Shown piece after piece: positions 1 through 10,019 of a stretch of DNA of 64,000 nt (the first letter of the stretch is position 1; each line of letters opens with the position of its first letter). Source of the stretch: Panicum virgatum (Eukaryota > Streptophyta > Magnoliopsida > Poales > Poaceae); NCBI RefSeq assembly GCF_016808335.1, contig NC_053153.1, forward strand, positions 15,511,033 to 15,575,032, given 5' to 3'. The position numbers were made by a program, and so were the translations under genes. The notes under the pieces were generated by a model, which saw only the letters and a program-made list of their open reading frames with translations, was not told the origin of the DNA and ran no database searches.

Positions 1-1263
1 CAGCCGCGGGGTGCCGACCTGCTTGATGGCCACGTTCGGGAGGGGGCTGCGCCGCCTCCGCTCCTGCTCCTTCACCAGCTCCGCCGCCAGCGCGTCCACC
101 TTCTCGGCGTTGGTCCGCTCCGACAGCCTCCGCCCGCGGAACAGCACCGACTCCACGTTCCGCTGGGCCAGCATCGCTCCGGCGGCCGAGGCCGCACTGT
201 CAGCGCGCAGAGGCGCCGGCGCCGCCTTGCCGGCCTGGATGCGTACGTAGTTGCTTCCGCACGTGTGCCCGAACGCCATGGCCACTGATTCGTCGACCAT
301 GTCCGCGACGCCCTGGGCCGTGACGCGGGCCAGCTCGCGCGGCGAAGGCGAGCGTGTGGGCATCGGCGTGCTCGACCCGTCGTACGCTGTCGCGGAGGCG
401 CCGGCGCCGATGGAGAGGACGAGGATGTCCTCGACGCTGGTGGCGAGAGGGAACTCCTGCTTGTTGTGGAGCACGTGCGTGATGGCGGCGGCGGCCGGGT
501 TGCCCATGGCCGCCACTCCCGCGGACGCCGCGGCTATGGCCGTGAGACCGTCGACGGACCTCACGGCGACGGGCTCGCGGCCAGCGGCGCAGGTGGCGGC
601 GCAGACGTCGCGGAGGCGGAAGTCGAAGGTGTCGCTCTCGACGGCGTCTGCGCGCGAGAACACGAAGGGCGCGGCCGTGGCGAGGTCGTAGCACGGCACG
701 AGCAGCGGCGCCACGGTGTCCCTGAGCGTCGCCTCGCCGAACAGGCGCTGGAACACGCGTTCGCCGCTCCGGTAGCCGCGGAACATCTTCGCCCACCGCC
801 CGCGCCGGTCGCCCCAGCCGTCCTTCTTCCCGACGCTGCCGGCCACGAACGCGAGCGCCTCCTGCGCCGAGTACCGCGGCCGCCCGTCGGGGCCCCTGAG
901 GAACAGCGTCGTGGCCAGCACGCCTCCCGCGCCGGCGCCCGCGGCCACGTCGAAGAAGTCGGCGACGCGCGCGTCGGGGTCCCCGGCTTGCTCCCGCAGC
1001 CCGGCCTCGAGCCGCGCGAGCGCCGCGGCGGCCAGGAGCGCGTCCTCGGCGCCCGCGCCGCAGCCGTCGATGGCCAGCACACGCACGCGCCCGCCGTCGA
1101 GGAACGCCCGCGCCGGCGTCCCGGGGCCGGAGGACAGGCACCCGGCGCCGGCGCCGGCGCCGAAGAGGAACTTGCTCTCGAGCAGGGAGAAGAGCTGGTA
1201 GCTGAGCTTGTCCACGCCCATGGCCGCCGTCCGTGGCGACGCCGCTGCCGCGTAGGCTTCCAT
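1..1263 (-). CDS. Patatin-related phospholipase, group III (pPLAIII), copy 1; C-terminus outside window
   Basis: One uninterrupted minus-strand frame runs from ATG 1263-1261 (MEAYAAAASP) off the window start, giving 421 residues without a stop. It reads as a patatin-type acyl hydrolase of lipid membranes. An anion-binding loop IDGCGAG is followed by DFFDVAAGAGAGG, where patatins carry the nucleophile-elbow serine GxSxG. Here the motif is GAGAG. The GxGxG form is known for plant pPLAIII. The place of the patatin catalytic Asp (DGG/DGA) reads SAG before VAAMGNP, so both dyad residues look substituted. The last visible residues (SPLPNVAIKQVGTPRL) match the region shortly before the C-terminus of the copy at 6565-7911. 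There is no intron. The two copies are nearly colinear, so a recent tandem duplication is inferred. Altered catalysis or a non-enzymatic role is inference. Confidence 0.88.
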   Translation of the reverse strand, partial: MEAYAAAASPRTAAMGVDKLSYQLFSLLESKFLFGAGAGAGCLSSGPGTPARAFLDGGRVRVLAIDGCGAGAEDALLAAAALARLEAGLREQAGDPDARVADFFDVAAGAGAGGVLATTLFLRGPDGRPRYSAQEALAFVAGSVGKKDGWGDRRGRWAKMFRGYRSGERVFQRLFGEATLRDTVAPLLVPCYDLATAAPFVFSRADAVESDTFDFRLRDVCAATCAAGREPVAVRSVDGLTAIAAASAGVAAMGNPAAAAITHVLHNKQEFPLATSVEDILVLSIGAGASATAYDGSSTPMPTRSPSPRELARVTAQGVADMVDESVAMAFGHTCGSNYVRIQAGKAAPAPLRADSAASAAGAMLAQRNVESVLFRGRRLSERTNAEKVDALAAELVKEQERRRRSPLPNVAIKQVGTPRL

Positions 1264-1393
1264 TCGCTGTGGCACGTTGGCAGGCAAAGGCAAGCCGCAC
1301 GAGGGGAAGTGGTTGCGCGAGCTCGACAGAGGAGTAAACGGCAGCTCGTGAATGCGAGTGAGACCGCGATGGTGGACGCGTTCCAACCGGGGT

Positions 1394-1401
1394 CTTTTAT
1401 A
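1394..1401 (-). promoter_or_regulatory. TATA box of pPLAIII copy 1
   Basis: Minus-strand TATAAAAG lies about 131 bp upstream of the ATG at 1263. The second pPLAIII copy has the same octamer about 123 bp from its ATG, so the promoter core was probably duplicated with the gene. Confidence 0.65.
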
Positions 1402-1884
1402 GAGACTGCTGGCGCGCGCGCTCTCCCGCTAGCTTGACCGGACAGCTAGCGTACGGACGTCGGAGCTTGGGATCGACGGCGCAATCGGGGGCGAAGGTGG
1501 CAGGAAGCGTCGTCCACTCCTCTTTGCTGGACGGATGGGCACGCGCACCCGACGGCGAAGCTTCCTGCCCGATCGAGCCGCGCGGCCTGCAGTGCGACAC
1601 TGGCGCATGGGCCCGACCGGCCGTGATACGCTAGCCACCGGTCGTCGGCGGAATCAGGCGCCCGGTGGGGCCGGATCACCGACGCGATCGGGATGGCAGG
1701 ACAGCGGCGGACCTGCGGCGATCGCGTGCGCTGGCACTGCCGGTGCCGGAGGCGGCGGCACCGTGCAGCGCCGGAGGTGATGCCGTACGTCCTCGGGCTC
1801 GGACCCGGACCCCTTTCCGTGTCCGTGTGCCTCACACTCACTGTACAGTTGCAGTACAAGTGGGAGTAGAGCTGGTATATTGTA

Positions 1885-2137
1885 CTCCCTCCGTCATAAA
1901 AGAATGTAAATCTCGTTTTTCGAGAAGTCAAATAATTTCAATTTTAATCGAATTTATACTTAATAGTACTAATATATATTATAATATAAATTATTTAGAT
2001 TAATCATGTAACATATTTCTAAACTACATCAATTGGGAGACACAAATATTAGTAATTTTTTATATAAATTTAGTTAAAATTAAAAATATTTGACTTTTCG
2101 AGAAGTGAGATTTACATTCTTTTTGGGACGGAGGGAG
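1885..2137. mobile_element. Stowaway MITE (Tc1/mariner type)
   Basis: The element is about 253 bp and AT-rich. It begins CTCCCTCCGTCATAAAAG and ends with the inverted counterpart ACGGAGGGAG. A TA dinucleotide flanks it on both sides (1883-1884 and 2138-2139). Subterminal sequences are also inverted (AATGTAAATCTCG / GAGATTTACATT). It sits upstream of pPLAIII copy 1 and has no coding capacity. Confidence 0.9.
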
Positions 2138-2152
2138 TACAGTAGATACTTA

Positions 2153-2380
2153 GGTCGTCCGCAAAGATTAGCTATTTAGCTAGCTAAATCTGATGTGTCA
2201 ACAAAAATGTAGGGGAAAGAGTAGTTATTAGCGACGAGCAAATATCTAATATATTTCACGTAGTTCAAGAATATATGAGAGGAGCATGTGGGTGCAATAG
2301 TATAAAATAGTTTTTTCTTTTCTCTCTCACTTCCACATTAGCAAACTTATTAGTTAGTACTATTGCCATTGCGGACACCC
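2153..2380. mobile_element. Small MITE with GTCCGCAA-type inverted ends
   Basis: The left end GGTCGTCCGCAAAG is mirrored on the right by TTGCGGACACCC. Further inward, TTAGCTA-like and TTAGTTAGTAC-like tracts are loosely inverted. The unit is 228 bp and AT-rich. I see no clean target duplication, so the superfamily (Tourist-like?) is uncertain. Confidence 0.55.
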
Positions 2381-3904
2381 TCGTGTGCTAGGAATTTCTG
2401 CCCATCACTCCACTTGGCAGCAAAAGCCTGGTAGCTGGCGTCGGCGTCCGTGAGGCTGAGCATAACACCACGGATTTTACACGCTTAACAGCTGCTTTGT
2501 AAACGTGCTTGCAAGTTTGGACTCTCGATCTCACAAAGCACCCGCGTCACCAAAACGTCACCCCCACGGGGCCTGCTAATCGGCGAGCGCGCGCCAGGAG
2601 GCCTTGCGGCGGCGATTCTCCGACAGGCAGCAATCTTTCTTTTTATTTTCTAGAAAGTTTTTTGTCCCGTATTTTTCTACTTTTGAAAATTTATAATTTA
2701 TAAGTATAAATTTTTAGTATAACTTTTTGCGCACCTTTGTGGAGAATAAATTATCATCATAACTTTTTATGATATGCATAATTTTTACCTATATTTTTTT
2801 TCTACCAGCTTGAGGAATAATTTTTTAGTACAACTTTCACGATACATACAAATTTAATGTATAGTTTTTCGAAATAACTTATAGAAGATAATATTATAGC
2901 ACAAATTGTGTGATGATGTTATCAGCAAGATTCCTCACACAAACCTTTTACGCACAAATTCATAAGTTCATGGTACAACTTCTAAGTACAAATCCTCGGT
3001 ATAATATTTTTAGTATAATTTCTATATAAAAGTTATCGGGAAAAGCTTCAAATATATTGGAAGGTAACAGGAAAAATCTGGAAAGAAAATAATGATAACA
3101 CTTGCTGTTATGGATATAGAAAAACAGAAAATAAAAGGAGAAACAACCTAGCTGTCCCGTGGAGAGGGGCAGATAGCGGCCGTCGCGGCTCTGGAATCGC
3201 GCTCCATGAAGCGTGGCAACGCACGACCGCTGAATTGGAATTGCGCCCCCATATGCGCTTACAACTGCCTTGAAGTATGTTTGCTCAATAACAGATACAA
3301 CCTCATAAAGATTTGCAATCAGTTCATCTTTTAATAATTTTTTTTCCAATCACGTCAATAAACATATATTATCTTAATGAAAGAAGATTTCAAACAAAAC
3401 TTCTAATGCATGTTGGTCTCGTGTTGTCATCTATTATCTTATTATTTGGCCAACAAATGGAGCCGCCACATTCGCTCTCAAGGCCTAGAAATTCCCACAT
3501 TAATCGGAGAAAAATAGAAAAATAAAAATTACCCACCACTGCCATTATGATAAAAATTAGCCTAAAATACTCCTGTGCCTAATTAAAAATCACCCACCAA
3601 TGGCATTATGAAAAATTAAATATAAAATATCATTTAGCTATGTATCAGTTATAAACATATACTATTAATAAAAATTAAATCTAACAACAATCAATCAAAA
3701 TAAAATGAAAATAAGAATAATTATATGCATAATATTATTAAAGCTCAACAAATCAAATTATTATTATAGGTATATCATATTTGAATTGTTTTAACCAACA
3801 ATAAGACATAATTTACGATAATAAATAGGATGATGCATGGTAAAAAAATAGTATAATCTTTAAGTAAGGATACAACGACATGCAAATTTTTGAATTTTCA
3901 ATAC
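2381..3904. other. AT-rich intergenic stretch, no gene recognised
   Basis: The stretch is mostly A/T-rich with many near-repeats of AGTATAATTTTT and related strings. An open minus-strand frame (2960-3349) contains a GC-richer patch at about 3150-3250, possibly a captured fragment, but no family is recognisable. The stretch ends at a candidate Helitron terminus. Confidence 0.4.
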
Positions 3905-3936
3905 TAGCCGCACAAATGCGCGGGCTATACGCCTAG
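3905..3936 (+). mobile_element. Candidate Helitron 3' terminus
   Basis: A short GC hairpin (TAGCC...GGCTA around GCACAAATGCGC) is followed by ATACGC and the tetranucleotide CTAG, with T next. Hairpin plus CTRR-T is the usual Helitron 3' end. I could not find a convincing TC... 5' end, so the element's extent is unknown; it may reach back into the AT-rich stretch. Confidence 0.4.
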
Positions 3937-4285
3937 TTCTATATAAAATCTAAACTATTGATGCCTAAGATTTCTTAAAAAAAGTTGCTCTCAGACAAAT
4001 TACTCTCTTGGAATCACAAATCAGAGGACTGGTGATCAAAGACTAATGACTCGGCGTACAGTTGCGCGTGCTTTGTATCTGGGTCTTGTACTCATGTTCT
4101 GCCCTAATACGGGCAGTGTGGTGCTTGCTGGTGGTTGCCGTCTGCACTTTCCACGGCCTTTCGTCATGCCACTTAAGCTAGCTCTCATCCCTACAACTGA
4201 TCTTTGCCACCCGCTATCCCATCAAAATAAAGTGCAGTGCCTGGCAGATGTCTCTCTATCTCAAGTCCTACACCCAACAGCAGAT

Positions 4286-4571
4286 GCCAAAGGATGTCGG
4301 ACCAGTTGGTCACGGCAGTCCGGTGGTACCCCGCAGTTTGTGGGTTCGATCCCTGGTCGGGACGAATTTCCGCCTGCGGGTAAAAAAACCCCATCGCCTG
4401 CCTAATGTCCAAAGCACTGTGGAGCCCGGCCTAACTCACAAGGCGACGGGCCCCCGTGTATGGGTGGGGCAGGGGTTCGGGGGTTTTCTTGGCCTGCTGT
4501 GAGAATGTCATTCTACCTCTCAAACAATGCCGTGGGGGCGGTCTTACCCCCGCAAGTCAAGTTTTTTTTTT
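4286..4571 (+). mobile_element. SINE with perfect 16-bp target duplication
   Basis: The body is about 286 bp with an RNA polymerase III B-box (GGTTCGATCCC near 4346) and ends in a run of T. It lies between two perfect copies of the 16-mer ACACCCAACAGCAGAT (4270-4285 and 4572-4587), direct proof of retroposition. The T-ended 3' terminus and interior resemble grass Au-type SINEs, from memory. It is non-coding and probably fairly young because the duplication is intact. Confidence 0.88.
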
Positions 4572-4587
4572 ACACCCAACAGCAGAT

Positions 4588-6005
4588 CGAAGAAACCAAG
4601 AGGATGCTGCAAGAAAGAGTAGAGTGGAGTAGATACTAGTTTAATACTTCAATGGCATGCATGCCTAACAAGACCTATCTAGTATGACTCCGATCCCTCT
4701 CTTTGAGTAACCCTGTCCTAAATAAATTCCTATATTATCCAAAGGCGCCTAATCTTGCCGGCCGGGAATGTGTACGCTTGCAAACGCGGAATAAGCCTGC
4801 ACACGTTGTGATTTGAGTGCACATACCGATGGTTACCTGAATTATATATTTATATATATCAATATATCATTTCCTAGAGGCATCACGTACGTGTGTGTGT
4901 GTGTGTATACATAGAGCCCAATGGTCTGTGTCAGTTGGATGGATGAATGAGCAAATCAGCAAAGTCGGCAAGAACAATGCGCATGCCTGATAGTTCCCTT
5001 TAGACAGGGAGGACAAGTGTCGCACATAGATGACTCAATCGCGCTAGGAAAAGAAAGTTACTTATGGACCGCATAATTGCAGTTCAAGCATCAGCTAGTA
5101 CCCCGCTCCGTCTTATAATTGAGTAATACTCCCTCCGTTTTGAAATGTACGTCATTTGAAAAGAAAAAAGAAAAATAAAGGAGAAATCATCTCCATATCG
5201 CTGTGCGCCCCGTTGGTGCATGCATGTTAGCATGTACGCCGAATACGTCCCGGATTCCACACAGCTGGAGCTCGCGTGGCACCGCCGGCCGCTTGGTTTG
5301 GTTTGACTTTGATCGCACTGCACGCGCGCACGGGTTCGGTTGCTGACGAGGCGACGACGGACGGACGCCGGGCCGGCGTGGGCAGTGGGCTCCTGCGGCG
5401 GCCACCACTACACTTTCCTCCGCCGTGATCTGCGCCGCGGGGGAGAGCTAGGCAGCTAGCGACGAAATCGCCGCGCGGAGGCGTGCCCCGCGGCTGCCGG
5501 CGCCAAGCGGCACAGCAGCCTCCAGCTAGCATGCGTCCGGCGCGCGGCGGCGATGACCAACCACCAGTTCGTCGGCACCTGCGCTGCGCGCGGCGGCACA
5601 TGGCGCCCTCGCGGCCGCGCTACGTGCATTTTCTGATTTGATCTCCGATCAACACCGAATCATACGGACTGCGGATATGCATTGTTGTCGCTTGGGCTCC
5701 AATGATTTGCGCCGCTACTTGTTGCGTAGTACGTGGCGCTGGGCACGTGATGACCAATTCCCCAGTCGTTCGCATTCGCAACGTGCGCTCTGCTCGCGTG
5801 TTGATCAATGGAAATCCATGTCAAGTGCCGTTTTAAAATCTGGTGACACGGTAATGTTGTATCGACCAATCAGCTACTTGTGTGCAGCAGCCAAGGTCGG
5901 AGCGCACGCCATTCCTCTGGCATACTGCTCTCGGCAGCTGGGTGGGTCACTGACGCCAAGCACACACGGCCACACATATAAACTTCTAGTGCACGCAAGA
6001 CGGGT
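4588..6005. other. Intergenic; no gene recognised
   Basis: The stretch holds a (GT)n run at 4891-4907 and a lone Stowaway-like end (ACTCCCTCCGTTTTG at about 5128-5142) without a partner. A GC-rich block follows at 5240-5600. The short open frames show no conserved motif or start context. Confidence 0.4.
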
Positions 6006-6250
6006 TAAATAAAGTTTATTTGCAAAATTTCTTCAAGGATGAGTGTAACTTTTCTCGACGAATCTAATGATGATTAGCTACATTGATGCTGCAGTGACCA
6101 TCCTCTATCGCGCGGTGAAAAATCTCATTAGATTCTTCAAGGTTTCTAGCGGGAGTTCTGGAGTTGGTTTTGTAAACTGACTTTATTTGACACCGTAATT
6201 AATAGTCACAGTTCGTTCTAAAGACTTTTATAGATTAACCAAACGAGGCC
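6006..6250 (-). mobile_element. MITE, copy 1 of a family also at 46489-46815 (truncated)
   Basis: The segment ends AACCAAACGAGGCC. It contains stretches that match, in opposite orientation, the element at 46489-46815: TTATTTGCAAAATTT, GACGAATCTAATG, CTCATTAGATTCTTCA and GGTTTTGTAAACTGACTTT. The left terminus present in the other copy is missing, so this copy is truncated. It lies downstream of pPLAIII copy 2. Confidence 0.7.
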
Positions 6251-6564
6251 AATGTGCGAGAACTCTCGTCCTCTTCTTCGAAAAAGGTTTTTTCTTCAAA
6301 AAATAAGTCTCGTCCTCGTCCTCTTGAGCACACCTCAGCTGCATTTCGCTACATTTCACGGGATATATCATCGCAAGGCAAATTCATTTCCGAATTCCAA
6401 ACGGGCATCCCGCATGTCAGTGGCTCATTACCGGAGACAGCCCCAAAAGAATACTCATCACTCTGGTAGTCGTAGCATTGTCAGTTCCTTAATGGCATGT
6501 CTAGCATGTACTACACTGGATCAGTAGATCCTCGTCGCGCCGCGGCGGCGGCCTAGGTAGTTCG
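6251..6564. other. Intergenic / 3' flank of pPLAIII copy 2
   Basis: This 314-bp stretch probably holds the 3' UTR of the minus-strand gene. Nothing else is recognisable. Confidence 0.4.
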
Positions 6565-7911
6565 CTACCGGCGTGAATCCCACGACGCCGGTGACGGCAT
6601 CGACGACGCGGTCCTCGCCGTCGTGGTGCCTGACGACGCGGTGGTCGCCGACGACAGCCGCGGCGTGGCGAGCTGCTTGATGGCCACGTTCGGGAGCGGG
6701 CTGCGCCCCCGCCGCTCCTGCTCTCTCACCAGCTCGGCCGCCACCGCGTCGACCTTCTCGGCGTTGGTCCGCTCCGACAGCCTCCGCCCGCGGAACAGCA
6801 CGGACTCCACGCTCCGCTGCGCCAGCATCGCTCCCGCGGCAGCGGCCGCCGTGCCCGCGCAGAGCGGGGCCGGCGCCTTGCCGGCCTGGATGCGCACGTA
6901 GTTGCTTCCGCGCGCGGGCCCGAACGCCATGGCCACGGATTCGTCCACCATGTCCGCGACGCCCTCGGCGGTGACGCGCGCCAGATCGCGCGGGGAGGGC
7001 GAGCGTGTGGGCATTGGCGCGTTCGACCCGCAGGAGACGGTGGCGGACGCGCCGGCGCCGATGGAGAGGACGAGGATGTCCTCGACGCCGGTGGCCAGGG
7101 GGAACTCCTGCTTGTTGTGCAGCACGTGCGTGACGGCGGCGGCGGCCGGGTTGCCCATGGCCGCCGCGCCTCCGGACGCCGCGGCGATGGCCGTGAGGCC
7201 ATCCACCGACCTGACAGACGCGACCGCGCGGCCCGCGGCGCAGGTGGCGGCGCAGACGTCGCGGAGGCGGAAGTCGAAGGTGTCGCTCTCGACGGCATCG
7301 GCGCGCGAGAACACGAAGGGCGCGGCCGTGGCGAGGTCGTAGCAGGGCACCAGCAGCGGCGCCACGGTGTCCCTGAGCGTCGCGTCGCCTAACAGGCGCT
7401 GGAAAACGCCGTCGCACTTCCGGGAGCCGCGGAATATCTTCGCCCACCGCCCGCGCCGGCCGCCCCAGCAGTCCTCCTTCTTCCTGACGCTGCCGGCCAC
7501 GAACGCGAGCGCCTCCTGGGCCGAGTACCGCGGCCGCCCGTCGGGGCCCCTCAGGAACAGCATCGCTGCGAGCACTCCTCCCGCGCCGGAGCCCGCCGCG
7601 ACATCGAAGAAGTCGGCCACGCGCGCGTCGGGGTCCCCGGCTTGCTCCCGCAGCCCGGCCTCGAGCCTGGCGAGCGCCGCGGCGGCCAGGAGCGCATCCT
7701 CGGCGCCCGCGCCGCAGCCGTCGATGGTCAGCACCCGCACGCGTCCACCGTCAAAAATCGCTTTTGCCGGCGTCCCGGGGCCGGAGGACAGGCACCCATT
7801 GGCGGCGCCGAAGAGGAACTTTCTCTCGAGCAGGGAGAAGATCTCGTAGCTGAGCTTGTCGACGCCCATGGCTATTGCTGGCGGTGAAGCCATTGCTGCG
7901 TACGCTTCCAT
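6565..7911 (-). CDS. Patatin-related phospholipase, group III (pPLAIII), copy 2
   Basis: This is a single-exon gene of 448 residues. ATG at 7911 is chosen because the codon at 7920 in the same frame is GTG and copy 1 starts at the same MEAYAA sequence. The patatin fold is shown by VLTIDGCGAGAEDALL (anion hole), then ADFFDVAAGSGAGGVLAA at about residues 105-120. The nucleophile motif is GSGAG, not GxSxG. The dyad Asp position reads SGG before AAAMGNPAAAAV. GxGxG is the known signature of pPLAIII, which acts on membrane lipids and influences cell elongation in Arabidopsis and rice. The tail (about 35 residues after QLATPRL) is rich in Ser and Thr. It is a near-identical tandem partner of the gene ending at 1263. 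Enzymatic competence is uncertain. Confidence 0.93.
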   Translation of the reverse strand: MEAYAAMASPPAIAMGVDKLSYEIFSLLERKFLFGAANGCLSSGPGTPAKAIFDGGRVRVLTIDGCGAGAEDALLAAAALARLEAGLREQAGDPDARVADFFDVAAGSGAGGVLAAMLFLRGPDGRPRYSAQEALAFVAGSVRKKEDCWGGRRGRWAKIFRGSRKCDGVFQRLLGDATLRDTVAPLLVPCYDLATAAPFVFSRADAVESDTFDFRLRDVCAATCAAGRAVASVRSVDGLTAIAAASGGAAAMGNPAAAAVTHVLHNKQEFPLATGVEDILVLSIGAGASATVSCGSNAPMPTRSPSPRDLARVTAEGVADMVDESVAMAFGPARGSNYVRIQAGKAPAPLCAGTAAAAAGAMLAQRSVESVLFRGRRLSERTNAEKVDAVAAELVREQERRGRSPLPNVAIKQLATPRLSSATTASSGTTTARTASSMPSPASWDSRR

Positions 7912-8033
7912 CGATCTCACAGGTCCGCGGCAACAAGGTCGGAAGTCCAGAACTAGAGAGTAGAGCGAGCTAGCTGGCGGATAGCTCGTGATGCGAGAGC
8001 GATCGACGCGTCCTAGTCCACTCTAGCTCGAGC

Positions 8034-8041
8034 CTTTTATA
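8034..8041 (-). promoter_or_regulatory. TATA box of pPLAIII copy 2
   Basis: Minus-strand TATAAAAG sits 123 bp upstream of ATG 7911, matching the arrangement at copy 1. Confidence 0.65.
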
Positions 8042-8747
8042 GCGGCGGGGCGCAGCACAGTTCAGCTACCGCGAAGGGCTGCGCGCGCCGGTAGCGGCGC
8101 CCGACAGCTGGCGTACGGACGCCCGTGGCCATTGCCCATTGGGGCTTGGATCGACTGGTGGTGGCGGCGCGAAGCGAAGGTGGCAGGAAGGGTCGAATCC
8201 AATGCCCTGCCCCGCTGGATGGGTCGCCTCCCTCGCCGCACCCGACGGTGCCGGGAAGCTTCCCCGCAGGGCCCCGACGGACTCCAGCAGCCAGTGTGAG
8301 AAAGCTGAGATCACGGGAGGGGTCGGGCCAGCCTGCATTGGCACGTCGCTCGCCGTGGGGTCGTGCGGGGATCGCCGCCGGGATCGGGATCAGGGTGGTG
8401 TCCCCGGATGGCGAGACAGCGGCGATCGCGTGAGGGCCTGATGGCCTGTGGCGGATCACGGCCGGCCCGCGCGCATCCATCAGCGCCGCACTTTCTCCCT
8501 GGCGCTTGCGATGCGGGGGACGCCTGCGGATAAATGCGCTGTTGGTGAATGCATTTTGGGGCCGGCGGCGTCGGCGCCGGATCTGGCGCGCGATGCCCGT
8601 GCGGTTTTCCGCACGCGAGGAAACATCAGGCTCTGGTCGCGTCGTATCTCCGGCGTGGGTCGGTTCTCCTCGGCTCTTGCCACGGGCTTTCGTCGATACG
8701 AGAAGCAAATGGCGCGCACAGTATGGTTTGCAGTTCTGGACTCTCGA
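8042..8747. other. GC-rich upstream region of pPLAIII copy 2
   Basis: The region is high-GC with overlapping open frames on both strands that show no family motif. It is most likely the promoter side of the phospholipase gene. Parts resemble the flank of copy 1 (GACAGCTGGCGTACGGACG near 8102 versus GACAGCTAGCGTACGGACG near 1441), so the duplication includes upstream DNA. Confidence 0.5.
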
Positions 8748-8755
8748 GTTGGGAG

Positions 8756-9328
8756 CAGGGTTTCATTTCCCGACCGGTCGGACCTAACCGCCGGCGTCCG
8801 GTTCCGATTTACCGGACCGGTTTGACCGGTTACTGGTACAAATCGGTCAAATTTAAATTTTAATTCAAAAAACTCAGTTCAATCGGTTCGTACCGGTATA
8901 CCGACCGGTTACACCGGTTTACCAGTCGGTTTGACCGATTTACCGGCCGGTTTGACCGGTTTGCATTCAAATTCAAATTTAAAATCACATGTGTAACCGG
9001 TATACCGGCCGGTTAGACCGGTTTACCGGCCGGTTTGACCGGTTTACCAAGTGGGCCTTAATGGGCCGTCTCATTTTTTCTCTTTTCTTTTTTTTTGTTT
9101 TAACTTTAAATGCCAGAAAAGTATGTTAAACGAACGAATTTTTGAGAAAATTTGACACCATTAGATTCGTTGCAACTTGAAGTATTTTTAGGATTTTTTT
9201 GGAATTTTTTCATTTTTTTTGAATTCAAATTTAAAATTTGAATTTGGACAGGTTTCATACCGGACCAAACCGGACCGGTTTTATACCGGACTAAACCGGA
9301 CCGGTTACCGACGATTTGGTGAACCTTG
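8756..9328. mobile_element. Non-autonomous hAT element (MITE) with perfect 8-bp TSD
   Basis: The element is 573 bp, begins CAGGGTTTCA and ends TGAACCTTG (inverted: CAAGGTTCA). Perfect 8-bp direct repeats GTTGGGAG flank it at 8748-8755 and 9329-9336. Short inverted CARGG ends with an 8-bp duplication are diagnostic of hAT. Both subterminal regions are packed with ACCGGTTT / GACCGGTTT motifs in either orientation, at least a dozen. Such arrays are typical transposase-binding sites. The centre is A/T-rich and non-coding. Confidence 0.9.
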
Positions 9329-9381
9329 GTTGGGAGCTCTACCTACCTGCCTGCCTGAAAAAGCCGACGCTGCGTTAGTTC

Positions 9382-9497
9382 CCACAAAAGAAAATGCGGC
9401 CGGGCACCGATACAGATGCCAATCGTTCCTGTCAGTTGGGCATCGATACATATCGTTGGCAGAACAATAATGTGCCCGGCCGCTAGAATTTTTGTGG
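9382..9497. repeat. Inverted repeat, 26-bp arms (possible CACTA-like mini-element)
   Basis: The left arm 9382-9407 and right arm 9472-9497 are inverted. The inner 12 bp (GCGGCCGGGCAC / GTGCCCGGCCGC) and outer 8 bp (CCACAAAA / TTTTGTGG) match perfectly. The 64-bp spacer has loosely repeated CGATACA-type words. No target duplication is evident. It could be a remnant of a CACTA-type element or simply a hairpin. Confidence 0.5.
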
Positions 9498-10019
9498 CGA
9501 GCTGGGGAGTAGTATATTAAGCAGCCTGATGCTGTTTGTTGGACATGTCACAGTAGCAGGCGGCAGCAGGCATCAAGCTAGGCATCTTGCCCGTCTGAAA
9601 TGAAGCCATTGTCGTCGGTTCTACTAGTATGTGTGGTGCCCAACATGAACTGTCGCCCGACATTGTCAACACATGATATGGCAAGTTGTGTACACAGATT
9701 CGTCAACGAGCACGGTTGTCCGGGCCGCTTAGCATCTGGGAAGGGGCAGCGCACTTGTGAGTTGCGTGTGCGTCCGCGCGAGAGAAACGCTAGCATGCAT
9801 GCCCTGACCCAAATCCGATCCAATAACCACCTAATGCCTGCTGCTGCCCCTGGCGTACATACTGATGTATGTCGATCATGTTCAGTATGCAAAATATTAA
9901 ACTTGGGCCATGTAATTTCCCATCCCATGGCAGACCACTATTTTTCCTGGGCCTTTGGAACAGAACAAGTAGAGCACTCCACACATCCTTTCTGGCCATG
10001 GTATGAGTTTCTTCCTCTT
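9498..10019. other. Intergenic; nothing recognised
   Basis: Unique-looking DNA without gene-like frames, ending where the retroposon-like block begins. Confidence 0.35.

Noticed and set aside
200..1300. Arg-rich minus-strand open frame of 366 codons
   Set aside because: It is an alternative frame of the pPLAIII copy 1 coding sequence; the true frame shows the patatin motifs and runs off the window edge.
6521..7447. 308-codon minus-strand frame overlapping pPLAIII copy 2
   Set aside because: Out-of-frame shadow with Arg/Gly-rich low complexity; the 448-aa frame carries the domain.
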